From NCBI GenBank assembly GCA_013399115.1, contig VXAA01005282.1, positions 298,524 to 362,523 of the forward strand: 64,000 nt of DNA. Direction: 5' to 3'. Below, piece after piece: positions 38,637 through 51,343 of this stretch. Under the pieces are notes generated by a model. That model saw nothing but the letters and a program-made list of their open reading frames with translations. It did not search any database and was not told the DNA's origin. This stretch comes from Anseranas semipalmata (Eukaryota; Chordata; Aves; Anseriformes; Anseranatidae). Position numbers and translations under genes: made by a program. Positions within the stretch are counted from its first letter, which is position 1. Each line of letters begins with the position of its first letter.

Positions 38637-40069
38637 AAAAGCAAGCAAAATTTATATGCGCTAATGGAAGTTGACAAATTAGGGTTAAAGCGAGATTGCT
38701 GCCGGCATATTCCCCAAGTCACTACAGAGCCAACATAAAATAGAGAATTTCTGGGTACCAGCCCCTTACTTTTTTATACAGGGAAGCTGTTGCTTATTTT
38801 TACTTATATTAACTTGATTTGTATTCTTGCAGATGAACGGCACAGTGCTGGGAAAGCAAACAGTATATTTTTTCACAGAAGAAACTAGCAAAGTTACAGA
38901 AAGCAAACATTCTGTTCCATAGAAGGCTCCATATGCCTGTCTAACCCAGCCATATTTCCGAGGTTAAATGATGCAAAGATAAAAAGCTGACTTTGTGAAA
39001 CAAAGGTAAATAGCAACCCAGATGCTCTCATTCATATTCTGAAGTTATTGCCATCAGCTCTGTGACCAACACATTTCACAGCTTGTGAATTTGCAACAAC
39101 CATAAATTAAGGCAGTAAGAGAGGACCAAGTATAGTCCTATAAACCTTTGAAAGGGTTTGCTTTATTTATATCCCAGTTGAAGACCTCACCAGTGCTCTG
39201 AAGTTTATAAAGTACTGGAACCCAGTAGAATCCAGTCCTCAAATCATTAATTTTATATTTCTGTTGGCCTGTATTATTATTATGTATTTACAGTGCTTCA
39301 CAATTTCACATACAACGTAAAGAACTATGATTTATTCTTTGCCCTTCTTCCAAGTAGAACCAGGGTCACCAGATGCAAAAAAACTGTGCAAACTTAACAA
39401 AAAATAAGATCATGTCTTCAAAGGAAGTGGAACAACCTGTCTTTTTGCGGGGCTTTGTTTAGCGCTTTTGGCTATCACTTGAGAGCAAAGTAACAAAAAT
39501 CTGGAAAAAAAAAATCTGAATCTGGAAAAAGAGTTCCTAAGGTCACTGAATTTTCTTCTGAAGGCATAACTACACCTAATGCCTAAGGGCTAAATTCATA
39601 TACAGGTTCCCTTCTAAATGAGCTTGTCCTTCTAGGTGTGATGTACTGATGAGGCATGGGCGGGAGAACTTGTACATCTATTCTGTGTCCTAAGGAATAC
39701 ACAACACCCTTGACTTTCCAGAATCCAGCATTTGCACTTATCCCACATTCGCTTCATAGAACTCTTTTTCTAGGAAAGGTCATATTTAATGATGTTAAAC
39801 TGCATTAAAAATATTTGTGACATCTGTCAAATTCATTTAAAAAAATTCATTAGGGTCAGTGTAACTGCAATAAATACAAAATTAATAGCAAGGGGTTTCT
39901 TTTAAGGTTACATTAAAATAACATTTGGGATCTGTCTGAATCTGACAAAATCCAGGGAACTGGCTACAGCCACAATTTGTCCTTAATTTCTTTGTGCCCA
40001 GATGAGAAAGGTGCTAAACAATCCATATTTTTTATTCATAGTGCTCCACGTGCTGGAGTAGAGGAAGTG
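38637..40069. other. Intergenic, no gene recognised
   Basis: A weak resemblance to the minus orientation of an L3-type LINE tail occurs at about 39,268-39,310 (TATTATTATGTATTTACAGT), too short to assign. Otherwise nothing is seen. Confidence 0.5.
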
Positions 40070-40260
40070 GTCTCAGAATTAATTTGGGATTCTCAGTCAG
40101 GCAGTTTGGCTTTGTTTGGCTTACAGCTCTCCTTGGGCAAGTTACTAACTATTTTGATCCTTTTTTGTAAATTTGGGAAAACTACATTTAATTCTTCCCA
40201 CCGCTGTCATGAGGCAGAATTGTCAGCCGTTAATGATGTGTGTAAAATGCGCTGAACCTT
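40070..40260 (+). repeat. MIR element, near full length
   Basis: In order: GGGATTCTCAGTCAGGCAG, CTTACAGCTCTCCTTGGGCA, AGTTACTAACTATTTTGAT, TTGTAAATTTGGGAAAACTA, CATGAGGCAGAATTGTCAGC and GTGTGTAAAATGCGCTGAAC. These correspond to the MIR order CTTGGGCAAGTTACTTAACC, TCTGTAAAATGGGGATAATA, TGTGAGGATTAAATGAG, ATGTAAAGCGCTTAGAAC. About 190 bases survive, so most of the element is present despite its age. Confidence 0.7.
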
Positions 40261-41303
40261 CTGTACAGAACGTCATACGCCATGGCAAAATGCTATTGCT
40301 CTCTGTTCTGGTAGCGGTGCCTACTGGGGCATGTTGAAACAAAAAGTTTTAAATTTAAATCCCAATTTCCCGAGTTCGCTGCTTCTTTCACTTTTTGCAT
40401 TCCCTATTTTTCCCTCATGACACTGGGTCTTAGAAATACACTTTCTCTAGGTTCAGAGAAAAGGACATGACAAAATGTGGACCTCTGCACTGCAATGATT
40501 AGGATTACTGGAAAATGACATTTTCTCTTCAATGGATTTCTATACATCCTGTTCAAAATCTAGAAAACTTCAGAGACAAATTTAATGTGATTTAATCTGG
40601 GATAGTTTTGAAATTTGCCAAATCAATCACTTAATCTAAAAAACACTCTAATGCACTTCTAATTTGGAATGTGTGTGCCAAGTACTGCTCATAGCTTAGT
40701 ATTTTGAAAACAAAATACCAGTGACTTCAAGGACATATGACTGAATCCTATATCTCTTAGCTAAATTGAAAGCAGACAGACAGGTAAAATGCTTTTTTTT
40801 CAAAATGTACATCTGAATCTTTTCCCAATTAGACAAAAGAAACCATTCTGACAAGGCTTTTAAGTACATCTTAAAATCACATTTTTGTTACTTAGATCCC
40901 AGTGACAAGAAAGATGAATCATGTCTCAGAATTTATTCAGCATTGCTAATTAAACTCATTCCTCGAGGCCTGGGAAGCACTAAACCACTGGAGTGTAACA
41001 GTGAAAATTAGTGATTTGAATAGAAGAATCATGAACTTTGGAAAAGAAAACATTATGCATTGGGGGAGCTCACAGAATAGCCCCTTCCAGCAACTAAATA
41101 AGATTAATGAAGGTGAAGTCAAGAAAAACAACAGTTTTCAAAAGTCCTCATGTCATATTTTCTAAAGAGCACAACATAAAATACTCAGCACCACTAAAAA
41201 CCTTTACCATGCATGTATATATTTAACACAAAAAATAGGGAAGCAAGTTTTATAGACTTCACCTTACTATGTGCTGCACAACAACCAAAAAAAAAAAAAA
41301 AAG
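40261..41303. other. Intergenic, no gene recognised
   Basis: AT-rich with short chance frames. Ends in a 16-base A run (41,287-41,302) directly before a single N. Confidence 0.55.
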
Positions 41304-41304
41304 N
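41304..41304. other. Single N, probable contig join
   Basis: A lone N follows a poly-A run and a G. As at 28,766 it probably marks a minimal scaffold gap. I saw no duplicated sequence on the two sides here. Confidence 0.9.
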
Positions 41305-44300
41305 TCTAAATCCTTGGGTCCAAATTCTGTCCCTCCAGATTTTGTCATACTTTGCTTAAAAATGTTTTCCTAGAGGTTTCATTGCTACCGGTAATGTTCT
41401 ACATGCAGTGAAAGAACTGTGTGTCCTTCCCAAGTTCCTGCTGAAGAGCCTGGAGACCGGCACATCCAGAACACAGCCCTTATGGGCTCTGCCCCTGCAC
41501 TCTTCTATGAATATGGCATAGATATAACACTAAAAATAGCACCACCTGTCAGGATAATGTGCAGGTGGCTATTGCATCTGGAAATCCATGCTAAAGATAG
41601 CAAAGAGGAAGCCTTCAAAATCAGATTTAATTTTAAAATCAAATTTAATTCAAGGGTAATTCTTCTGGTAGGAATATCATGGGGGCCACAAAATGCTGCC
41701 TCTTTAAAAGGTAAGATGTTACCAGTCAGCTGGTCAGGTGTATCTTGCCTGCACACAAGACCAGGATTTCTGCTAATAGCAGCTAAGCTTGGACTTTGGT
41801 GGGACCAAGGAAGTGCAAAACAATATCTGACAGAGATGTGTCTCTCATATTGCAATGACTCCCAGCCTGCCACGTGCCATTCACAATCTGGCACTTGTCT
41901 GGCACTTGTGGCCTTGCTTGTTGATACTGACTTTCTAAAGCAATGACTTTCCAGGGCAACACTGGAATTCCAAAATACCTGTCTTCTCCTGTAAGTATGC
42001 CATGTGAGACTGTGGTTACTTGGTGCAGTGCAATGCTGTGACCCATGGCGTCACTCCCAAGTCATGCTGGAACAGCCACGCCAATGTAAAACACAGAGAT
42101 GTCAGTAGGGAGCTATGGGGAAATCTGAATCATCACTGGTGAATATGGAATCAAACTACTACAATCGCAATAGTAGAGTTAGAGATGCCTTCTGCTTCAC
42201 TAAACAATGAAAAAATAATCAGCTTACATAAATGACTGTAACACATACACATCTAATACAAACCACATTCCAGTACTTTATAATTTTTCTGTAAACATCT
42301 GCTTCAACGAATATGGAATATAAAATCCCAGTCTCCTATTGTAGTCCTTTCAAAAATGGGGAGAAAAGAACCACATGATTTTTTAGAGTAATAAACAGAC
42401 ATCTGTCTGATGACAGACAATGTCATCAAGTTGGTTGGATCGTTCTGTTTTTTATAATGTGACACAGGGGCTATGTGCTCTGAGACACAGTCCATCTACT
42501 AAGCACTTGCAGCTTGCCTAACAGTTGCACAGTAGAGAGGCAACAGTGAAAATTAGGTACCTCAGACCTTCTCCTCACCTTCTCCTGCCCTTCACGCACC
42601 TTGCTGGACACTGCATGAGGAAACATGAAACAAGCAAAGAGGTGAGGAGCCAAGAACAGGCCTTGCCAATAAACCAACTGGCACATGTGGTAGCTGGTCC
42701 TATTAGAATAATTCAGGCTGCAGCCTTCAAAGGACTGTACTGAAACATGCCTGTCCTAACAGATTAAGAGACGTGGTCAGGTTTAGCCACATTGTGCTAG
42801 ATGTTGTACAGATGTGACAATTCCTATATCACAGTGCTCAAAACCTACCCTCAGAGCAAAATGCACCTTTGCCAACAGCAAGACTAATCTGTTTTTGCCC
42901 AATGGTTGTAGCTGGTTAGAGGTGTCACTTTCTTGGACAAGCCCAGTTTACTATGTGATTGCTATATTTTATGACGATTCTTACAGGAGTTTTTCCAATC
43001 TGGAGTCCCCAATAACAGCAGAACCTCCCTCCCGTTGCCAGTGTTGGATTACAGTTGTTCTTCATAGATGGGCATCTAGTTTTTTTCACTATAGCATGCA
43101 TGAATCCATACACTCAGAAACCTTTAACTTAGGAACAACCCATCCCTAAGAACAAAAGAAAAGCCTATTTTTCAAAAAAAGGAAGGCATCTAGTTTACCA
43201 ACACGGCTTGGCTTTTAGACAAAACCACACTGATATATGAAACCACAATACAAACCCCGTCACCTTCATAACAAGAATATCATTGCAATAAAAGTGCACC
43301 AGCTCTTGAAACCCTGCACTATTTGATCTGCTCCAGTGAGGTTCTACAGAGATCCCTTACCTCTAGAGGCTACAGTCTGGACTGAGCAGCAAAACACAGA
43401 AATGTGATCTCTGTCAGCCTTCACACGACACTCACAAAACTCGCACACACTGCAACATAACTGACCACTTTTGTTCAAAGCCATCAGATGACTGAACATG
43501 CACAGCCATATAATTACTCCTTAAGCAGACAGTTTTCTTGGTGATTTGGAACAGTGGAAGAGCTGAATGTAAAACTCCATCAATACACGCTAGGCAACTG
43601 ACATAAAATCCAGCCAAACGCTAACAGGAGTTAAAACAATAAAAACAACTATTTCCATTAAAGGTCTCTTTGAGAGCAAAATTCTTAGCTGGTAAGAACA
43701 TCTCTTCCTTTGGTGTTTACATTCAAAAGCTACTCTCCAATGTAAATTACCTCTGACCAGTGGTTTTCCAGTGAGAAATGGTCACTGGAACGCTAGGTTA
43801 GTATCATAAATATGAGATTTGAAAGAAAAACAGCATTTGGAACTAAACTTCTGAAAATGACCAGTAGCACTCCTCAGTATCTGGTGTTGCTACAATGTCA
43901 AGTTCTGTAGCAGCGAGTAAGCAAAGCTTTTCTTGAACATGAATGGTCAAAGCTGCACATAAATATTCTAGTGTTGCGTACTTCTCAGTAGAGTGAGAAA
44001 TAGCTCTTTGTTCACTTTGTCACTTTGTGTTTGTTGTACGTGGGACAACTGATTGAAGAGGCTCAGATTCTTACAAAAAAAAAAAAAAAACACCAAAACA
44101 ATGATGTGGGCACAGCTCATGTTTGGACATGTAAAGTTGCTATTTATGAACGTTTATTTATGCTCTATATTAATATGCATCTATACTATTTTTGCACACT
44201 GAAGATGCCAAACCTTTAATTTAAAGGCCATTTTGTGCTTTTTAAATATGGAGTTTTAACATTCAAATGTCAGATCTGAATCTCATATTAAGCAACACAC

Positions 44301-47300
44301 TTGTAAAACCTGCCACATGGCAAAAGTGCCAATGATTCTTCCCATATTTCTGCACCGCCTACTGCCCTATTGTCATTTTTCAGCTGAAAAGTGTTTTTAT
44401 AATATGTTAATTTTCAATATTATATACAATAATCAGAAGACAAATCTTCTGAAATCAGAGGAACATAAAATTCACGAATAGTGTGAGACATGATTTTAGG
44501 AGTGCATGTGGGACTGTCCGTATTATATTATCCAGCACTAACAACCAACCTGCAGATCTTTTGCTGCATGCATCACTCTTCACTGAATGTTAGTCAACCT
44601 GCCCCTTCACTTGGTTGAAGGTAACGTAGACATTCTTAGGTAGACAACAAACATAAGTCAAATGAGTTGACTCTAGCTGTATCCATTTCTCTTCATCAGC
44701 TACCTTTCTATGACTAGTTCACATGCAGACATCTACACTAAATGGAGGAGATGAATCTCATCCTCAGTATTTGAACATGAGACATTTCTTTCTCTGGGGT
44801 CCAAGTTAACACTTCTACTCCTTGAGATTCAGTGTGTGGCCTTATTAAAGCTTGGCTACAAGGCTATTATGGTCCTTAGTTATGTTAATTTTTGGATGCG
44901 CTTTTTACAAGTGTTTTAGAAAAGTAGAGCCTATCTGTTTATTTTGATGTTGCTGGTAGCTTTGCTATTTGGAATTCTTTGCGTGTGCTTCAAAAAATGA
45001 AATGTTTTAAAATCCAGCAGAGATGTGAAACATTACAAGGTTGTTAAGTTCTGATCAGTTTCCACTGTTGCAAACATGCATCAGGAAAAAGTATTGAGAA
45101 AGGAGTACAGAGAAGTTAATTAAAGAATTAACAGTTTATAAAATACTGTCTGATTGGAGGTATCAAAATCAAATATTTGGATGAAGGAATAAGCATAAAC
45201 TGTTGTTTTTTCAATAAGTTTAGTTTGGTGTGGTCTAACAACATAGCAGTAAACAGAAGCTTGCAGTCAGCTGTGAATGTGAAGGCACTTTTTGACAGTG
45301 TTAAGTTCACACGGTTTCATGGAGATATTTCTCAGACAAGAAGGACAACAGGACACTGTACACTTTAAAATAGCAAAGATATCATAAAAGGTAGTATCTA
45401 CACAATTTTAATTTATGGAAGCAAGATACTGCTCTTAAAGGATTGAGATTTATCACAAAAGCTGACTCTACAGAAAAGAAAGAAAAAGTCACAATTATAC
45501 ATTATTTGAAATATGTAGCTCATATAATTATATACTGTAACTTTAAAAACAGAAGTTAAAATGCAAAAACTAGCAGTGCATTTAAATGGTTAAGAAGTTT
45601 CTGAACTTCTCTCTTTCCTATGAAAAGATGTTCTCAAGTTGCAGCTACTCTGAAAAGAATAGTTTTCCATCATTTGAGTACTTTTAAAGAAAGTATTTCT
45701 AACCCAGCAGCATATTAGTATGTCCTTGAGGACAGAGCAAGACAAATACATGTCATGTATCACTGTGTTCTTAGAATTAAACAGCAAGGGAGAATAATAA
45801 TGGCAGTGTAATTCCTAGTGAGAGAGATTCTTCAGAAATGGAAAGCTGCACTGTCTTAGGGATAATTCTGCTCTCTTCTGAGACTTGTACAATAGTAGCA
45901 CGCTGCACTTCTGGTACCTTAGAGAAGGATGTATCCTTCAAAACCTTTTCTTTGAGACAGCTTATGAGGCCTTTGCTCACAGAGAGGGTCAGAGCCACAG
46001 ACAAATGATTAGAAGTGCGAAAAGATTTCTTGATGAGGAGAGACAGTCGTGATGAGGACCATACAGCTTAGAGAATTGCTGTGTAAGAGGGTATTCAGTA
46101 AATGCATATTAAATAATGAAAGATACAAAAAACAACAAGCACTCTGCAGTTTGTCTGTATTATAACTGACTTCTAATGAAAGTAAAGTGTAACAGGACAT
46201 AATTCACTAGTGGAACCCTCGCCTTTACTAGGATTGGAAAAGGATCATAAAACATTGTAAAGAAACGCTTCCCATTCATTTTGGAGCAGATATTTGTCAA
46301 TACTTTTCACAGAACATTTTTCATTCTTTAATAAATTTATAATTGAAAAACTCTAAAGATGATGTGATTCCATGGATCAGCTAAGGATTTCTTACCATGC
46401 TGATGTGGTAATCAGTGACAGATTACAAAAACATTCAATGTCTTATGAAAGAAGGAAATTATGTTTACATCTCATGGCGTGTCAAACAGTGGCTGAGAGG
46501 GGACAAGAATGAACCTTTCCACTTGTTTTCCCCTGTCGTCCACGGACAACTTGTTCTGCCAGCCTGTTCTGGAGTTCCATCCATCATCCTCCTAATCATC
46601 CCCCAACAGTCAGGATCAGATGCAGCATGCCAAACTACATGACACAATATGACATATTCCAATGTGTCTGTGAAAATGGACTTGCAAAACTGCATGCATT
46701 TACAGAACACATTAATAAAGTTTTCTTTAGAGACTTCCTCTTCAAATTTAAGATTACACTCACTATTTACAGAGTAGATGGTCACCAGAATGGAATTTAA
46801 CTATCTTACACATCTCAGAAATATTGCCATATCTTGAACATTTAACAAGGTTTCCATAGATTTTATAAGGGTCAAAGGGAGGGAAATGCTTCTAAGATAC
46901 TTTAAGATAATGCTTCCATTCCACTTAGAATGGAAACCTCCTTTTTTGACACCTAAAGCTGCTGAGTTCTTGATCTGCTTTTCTTCAGGTAGAAAATCCA
47001 TTAAGTGATGAACAACTTCTCAAGCAGGGTTATGAGCTCTTTCCACTTTATGCACATGGCCTGAGATTCTTTCAGCTACTTTGAATATTTTTAATGTATT
47101 AAACAGCCATGGACCCTTGGTTGCAAGAACTGCAAAGAGTACGGTACTCAGTGGTAAAGGAAAAGCACATTGAACTCTCATGACACCGTTTGTGGATTTG
47201 GGAACATTATTCTGACATCTGGGTGAGTTGTTACAGAATTCTGTGAATTTTTTTTTCAGGGTGCTTTGAATAGCACATGGAACAAAAGCCCACAGATTGC

Positions 47301-50300
47301 ACGTGAGTACCGTTCTTTTGAGATGCGTTAAAAGAAAAAAAATCGAGAACTTCCTATCTCACCTGCCCTAACAGCAACATTTTCTCTAAGGTCATCAACA
47401 GATTAATAGAAAGTTTTGTTTACTTTTCAGTCCACTCAGACAAGATAGATTTTGTTTTGGGAAGATGTTTGGTTTGTAATGTAAAGTGCCCCTTGAAAGA
47501 TGTTTATGATTTCTCTGTACATAAGGTTTTCCAGAGTCTTTGGTGGTGTCATAAGATGTATTTCATAGCATGCTCATACAAGAGTAGGCTGTTTAAATTA
47601 CTATGCTAGACCCCATAACTACAATAAGAGCTGCAAGAAAGTAATGCCACCCATAGTGCAGCAAGGCTCGCGTTCTGATAATGCTACCTCTACATGAAAC
47701 GCTTACTCTGTGTGCGACTGGGCAAAAGGTTCTTCACAAAAATTATAAGTGAACTCCACTCTTAATGTTTTTTTCCCCAGGAGAGATAGGAATAAATACA
47801 TGTTTAGATAGCATATATTCTTTGACCAAAAGTCTAACTTCTCAGTTACAAAGGAAGCACAGAACATTTAACTTTGTATTTTCATAACTAAATCTAAGAC
47901 AGTTAAAAAAAGATAATTCCTAAATAAGCCAAAAAAGTGAGTTTCCTAAAAAATAATGCAAGAATGATGAAAATATCTGTTTTATCCCAATATGCAGACT
48001 GTTGTAGTAATTATTTTTTAAAACCAGACTCCATAGCAAAAGGAGCAAAAAGCTCCTCTTAAAAACCCAAGCATCCAGCTCCTTCTCAGAAGTTCAGAAT
48101 AACTTCTCCATACATTACTCTTCTACTCAGACTGATACTTAATAAACTGTGTGGATTTGTTTGTGTCCTTTTTCACCGGCCACCTAGAAAGGCCAAGCTC
48201 ATTTGCTTTGTGTATGCACAAAGGGAGACCCCACCACTTACCAGAACAGAAATCATTTTTGCTTATTAGAGAAGCATGCTGGTTGTTGTGTTGTTTGCCA
48301 TTGCTAGATGAGCAATATAGTAATTTCATATATTACTCTTGCCCCAAAACACTGCCTTCTAGTTCTACAACACTTGAAGTATGAATACCCTATACTGTTT
48401 TTAAGTATCAAAATTGTTCAGTTGGTCGAAGAACTCGATGACTCCTGGAGGAAACGTAGCAATGGTAACAAAAGACGAGAAGGCTAACAGAAAATCTGTA
48501 GTGAAGGTAAAGTTTTGCAGAGTAACTGCAGGACAGAAATCACATAGAAATCATTCTGCAGAAATCTTTAAAAAGATTTAAATGTAAACTTACACATAAT
48601 ATACATGATTTTATGTACCTATATATTAAAAACAGAAAATCTCTAGAAAACACATAGAAATGATAGCTATCACTGGCTAAAAACCACTTTAGATTAATAA
48701 AATAATCTGAACAGATCCTGATCTGCCCAAGAAAGGGTACATAGTTCTGACAGATCCCTTAGTACAGACGGTGGGAGTAAAACATATCCACATGATAATC
48801 ACATCCTTACCAAAATTGAAAACGTATGTGAAAGTCATGGTGGTCTTGCAAAAATATAAACTCATAAACGATTTCTTGATTTGGTGTCATCATTCATTTC
48901 TTTCATTTGAAAAATCAGTTTTAGTAGGACAAACAAAGATCGATGGCTTTTTCATAAAAGGGTATTTTATGAAATAGTGAAATGTAGCATATTTCTACCT
49001 GATAAATGCAGAGACCTGTAAACTTTGAACCCACATTGGCCTTTGTTGCTCATGACCCTGTTTAAGTGATTTATTTTCTTTTAACAACTGAAGTCTGCAG
49101 GAGGTAGAATATACTGTGTAGATCTTTAATTCTGTTGAAAATTTAACAGTTTAAACACAGAATGGCTGACATTAGAAGACCTATTACTGAAAAGTCATAT
49201 TATGTTCATTCCAGTATCCTTTTTAGGAGCAATATTTATGGTTGCAGAAAATACATAATTTATAAAAACAGCCTGGTAGGCTGCTGCAGAGCAAGGGAGG
49301 AGTTGGCATCCTTGGCCCCACATCGGGGTGTCTGGTGGACTGCATCAAAGCTACAGAATCTGGAATCATGGCATGTGTAAAGGTATGAAATCAGGGAGCT
49401 TGCCTGTTGTCTAGAAGAACATCTTGAGGGAACTGAACGTTCCCCACCTTTGTGAAACATATGGATTTCAAAGATTTAGAAAATTCCAAGGAAATAATAT
49501 TCTGCCAGAAATTTTCTGGTGGACTTTCAGTACAGTGGTAGCTTTACGTTTGACTTAAATGGATTCAGTTTCTTTTTTGCCCTCCCTTCACTGCTTCTTA
49601 TTTATGTTTTGTGAGTCTGCAACAAAGTCAAAATAGCAGCATAGGCATGCTTCCTACTCTTTCATGTGTATTTCACCACAGAAATTGAGCAGATCAGTCC
49701 TCTTCAATGTGAAGGAAGAAATCATCTCAACTCCAAATCATTTTCCATACAGAGAGTCCAACATTGTTTCAGAACAGCGGGGACTTATGCCAGGATATTT
49801 CCTCAGTAGCAAACTACACTACTGCTCTAATACTCTTTCATTCGATTAGCCTACACAATCTTAACAGGCTTTAATATGTATCTCAGCATTATCATATGGT
49901 GCCCAATGCTCCATCTTATAAAACAAAATTGATATGATCAAAGACATGAATAATGTTTTTTGTTTTGTTTTGTTTTGAAGTTGCTCATTCATCAAATAAG
50001 CTTCTTAGGTTAAGCAAATTCTATCTTTGTGAAACATCTCATGGATATATGGTGCTGTAATATAAATAATAATGTTTAAAGCTCTCCTACTTTTCCTTAC
50101 TCTTCATTATTAGAAATAAATCTTATGAAGCAGATAAAAGCATTACAATCAATCCCTCCTGAATGGAGACAGTATGTACTATTCATTTCAATACAAGAGA
50201 AACTGGCTTTGACTAGAGTGGCAACAACTGGCAAACTGATTTTATAGTTTTGATTTATTGAATATTAGGAAATAAACTTTTTTTAATAACAACTCCATTT

Positions 50301-50332
50301 AAGTATTCATTAAAATGGAATTAGTACAAGCA
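41305..50332. other. Intergenic, no gene recognised
   Basis: The longest open frame is 175 codons at 41,419-41,946 (+), overlapped by 129 codons on the other strand, with no recognisable domain. A-runs occur at about 44,075-44,091. No clear repeats recognised in this long stretch, which makes it the most repeat-poor part of the intergenic region by eye. Confidence 0.5.
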
Positions 50333-50420
50333 GGGCCAGATTCTCATATCCATATTCTTGTCAGACAGCATTTTATTACACAGAAGTCCCACTGACAGCA
50401 GTGGGATTACTTGTAAAAGA
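50333..50420. repeat. Ancient palindromic amniote repeat (TTACAC type)
   Basis: GGGCCAGATTCTCAT is followed after about 28 bases by TTACACAGAAGTCCCACTGA, then CAGCAGTGGGATTAC and TTGTAA. The layout matches a common sauropsid palindrome: GGCCAGATTCT end, TTACACC, GTAACTCCATTGA, centre, TCAATGGAGTTAC, GTGTAA. One outer arm and both inner arms are visible. The family name is not certain. Confidence 0.55.
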
Positions 50421-51256
50421 CTGTTCAGCGTGAGAGAGAACGCAGAGCTATACCCTAACAGGGTAGAGAGGACTACAGAGGTAGTCTCTCTGACCCTGAT
50501 AACTTCCCCACCTCAACACCCCTCAGCATTGGCTGGAGCGGTACGTAATCGTGTGCTTAAGGCACCTCATCTACACTGGTGGGCATCAATGCCTAGATCT
50601 CACCAAGACGTACGCGTGACTCACCTTGTCCCTGTCCCAGGTATATAGGACTTGAAATATGTATCTTCATCCTCACAAAGGAAATCATTCCCCAAGATTA
50701 ATTATTTTGCTTTAGACTTTATGAAGACCATCTTGTGATTTGGTTTTTTTTTTTTGTACACTCCTGATGTAAATAAACAAATTCCAATAAACTCTTGTGA
50801 TGACATGGGGGACAGAGAATTGGCTTAGTTATTAATACTGTTGATGATCAGGAAAAGCATACTGATTTTTCCATATATAATCCAAAATGCCTCTCAAATT
50901 GAGCTCGAACACCTGTACTGTCTGTCTTTATTCAGTAATCTCTAACTATAACGAGCAGGGGAGGAGGCTGAGAAATCTGACCTTTATACATAAAGCAACG
51001 ATGTATGAGCAATTGGTGACTATCCTAACTTACTTTTTATTCAAAATTACTGGCAATTAATTTTGGAAAATAATCTTTAGTACATTTGCTGTGCTTTTGT
51101 ATTTTCATTATATATGCAGGTCACATGTGAAAGGTACTTCTACTCCTCGATTGGGTGAGCATAGGTAGAATCCAGTCCTGACAGCAAATACTTCAGTCTA
51201 TTCAGTCAATGTACATGCAGCCCTTTTTCCTAAAAGACTGCTGTTTCTGTAGATTT
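50421..51256. other. Intergenic, no gene recognised
   Basis: A small CpG-containing patch lies at 50,535-50,625 (CGTACGCGTGAC near its end). No gene recognised. Confidence 0.5.
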
Positions 51257-51343
51257 CCTTAGCAGAAAACTAATTTGCCAATAGAAAAAAAATGTGGTCC
51301 TTAGCAGAAAACTAATTTACCAATAGAAAAACAAATATGGTCC
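51257..51343 (+). repeat. Two-copy 42/43-bp tandem repeat
   Basis: The unit begins CCTTAGCAGAAAACTAATTT. Unit 1 is 51,257-51,298 and unit 2 is 51,299-51,341, differing by a few substitutions and one base in the A-run. A local tandem duplication that has since diverged slightly. Confidence 0.85.
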
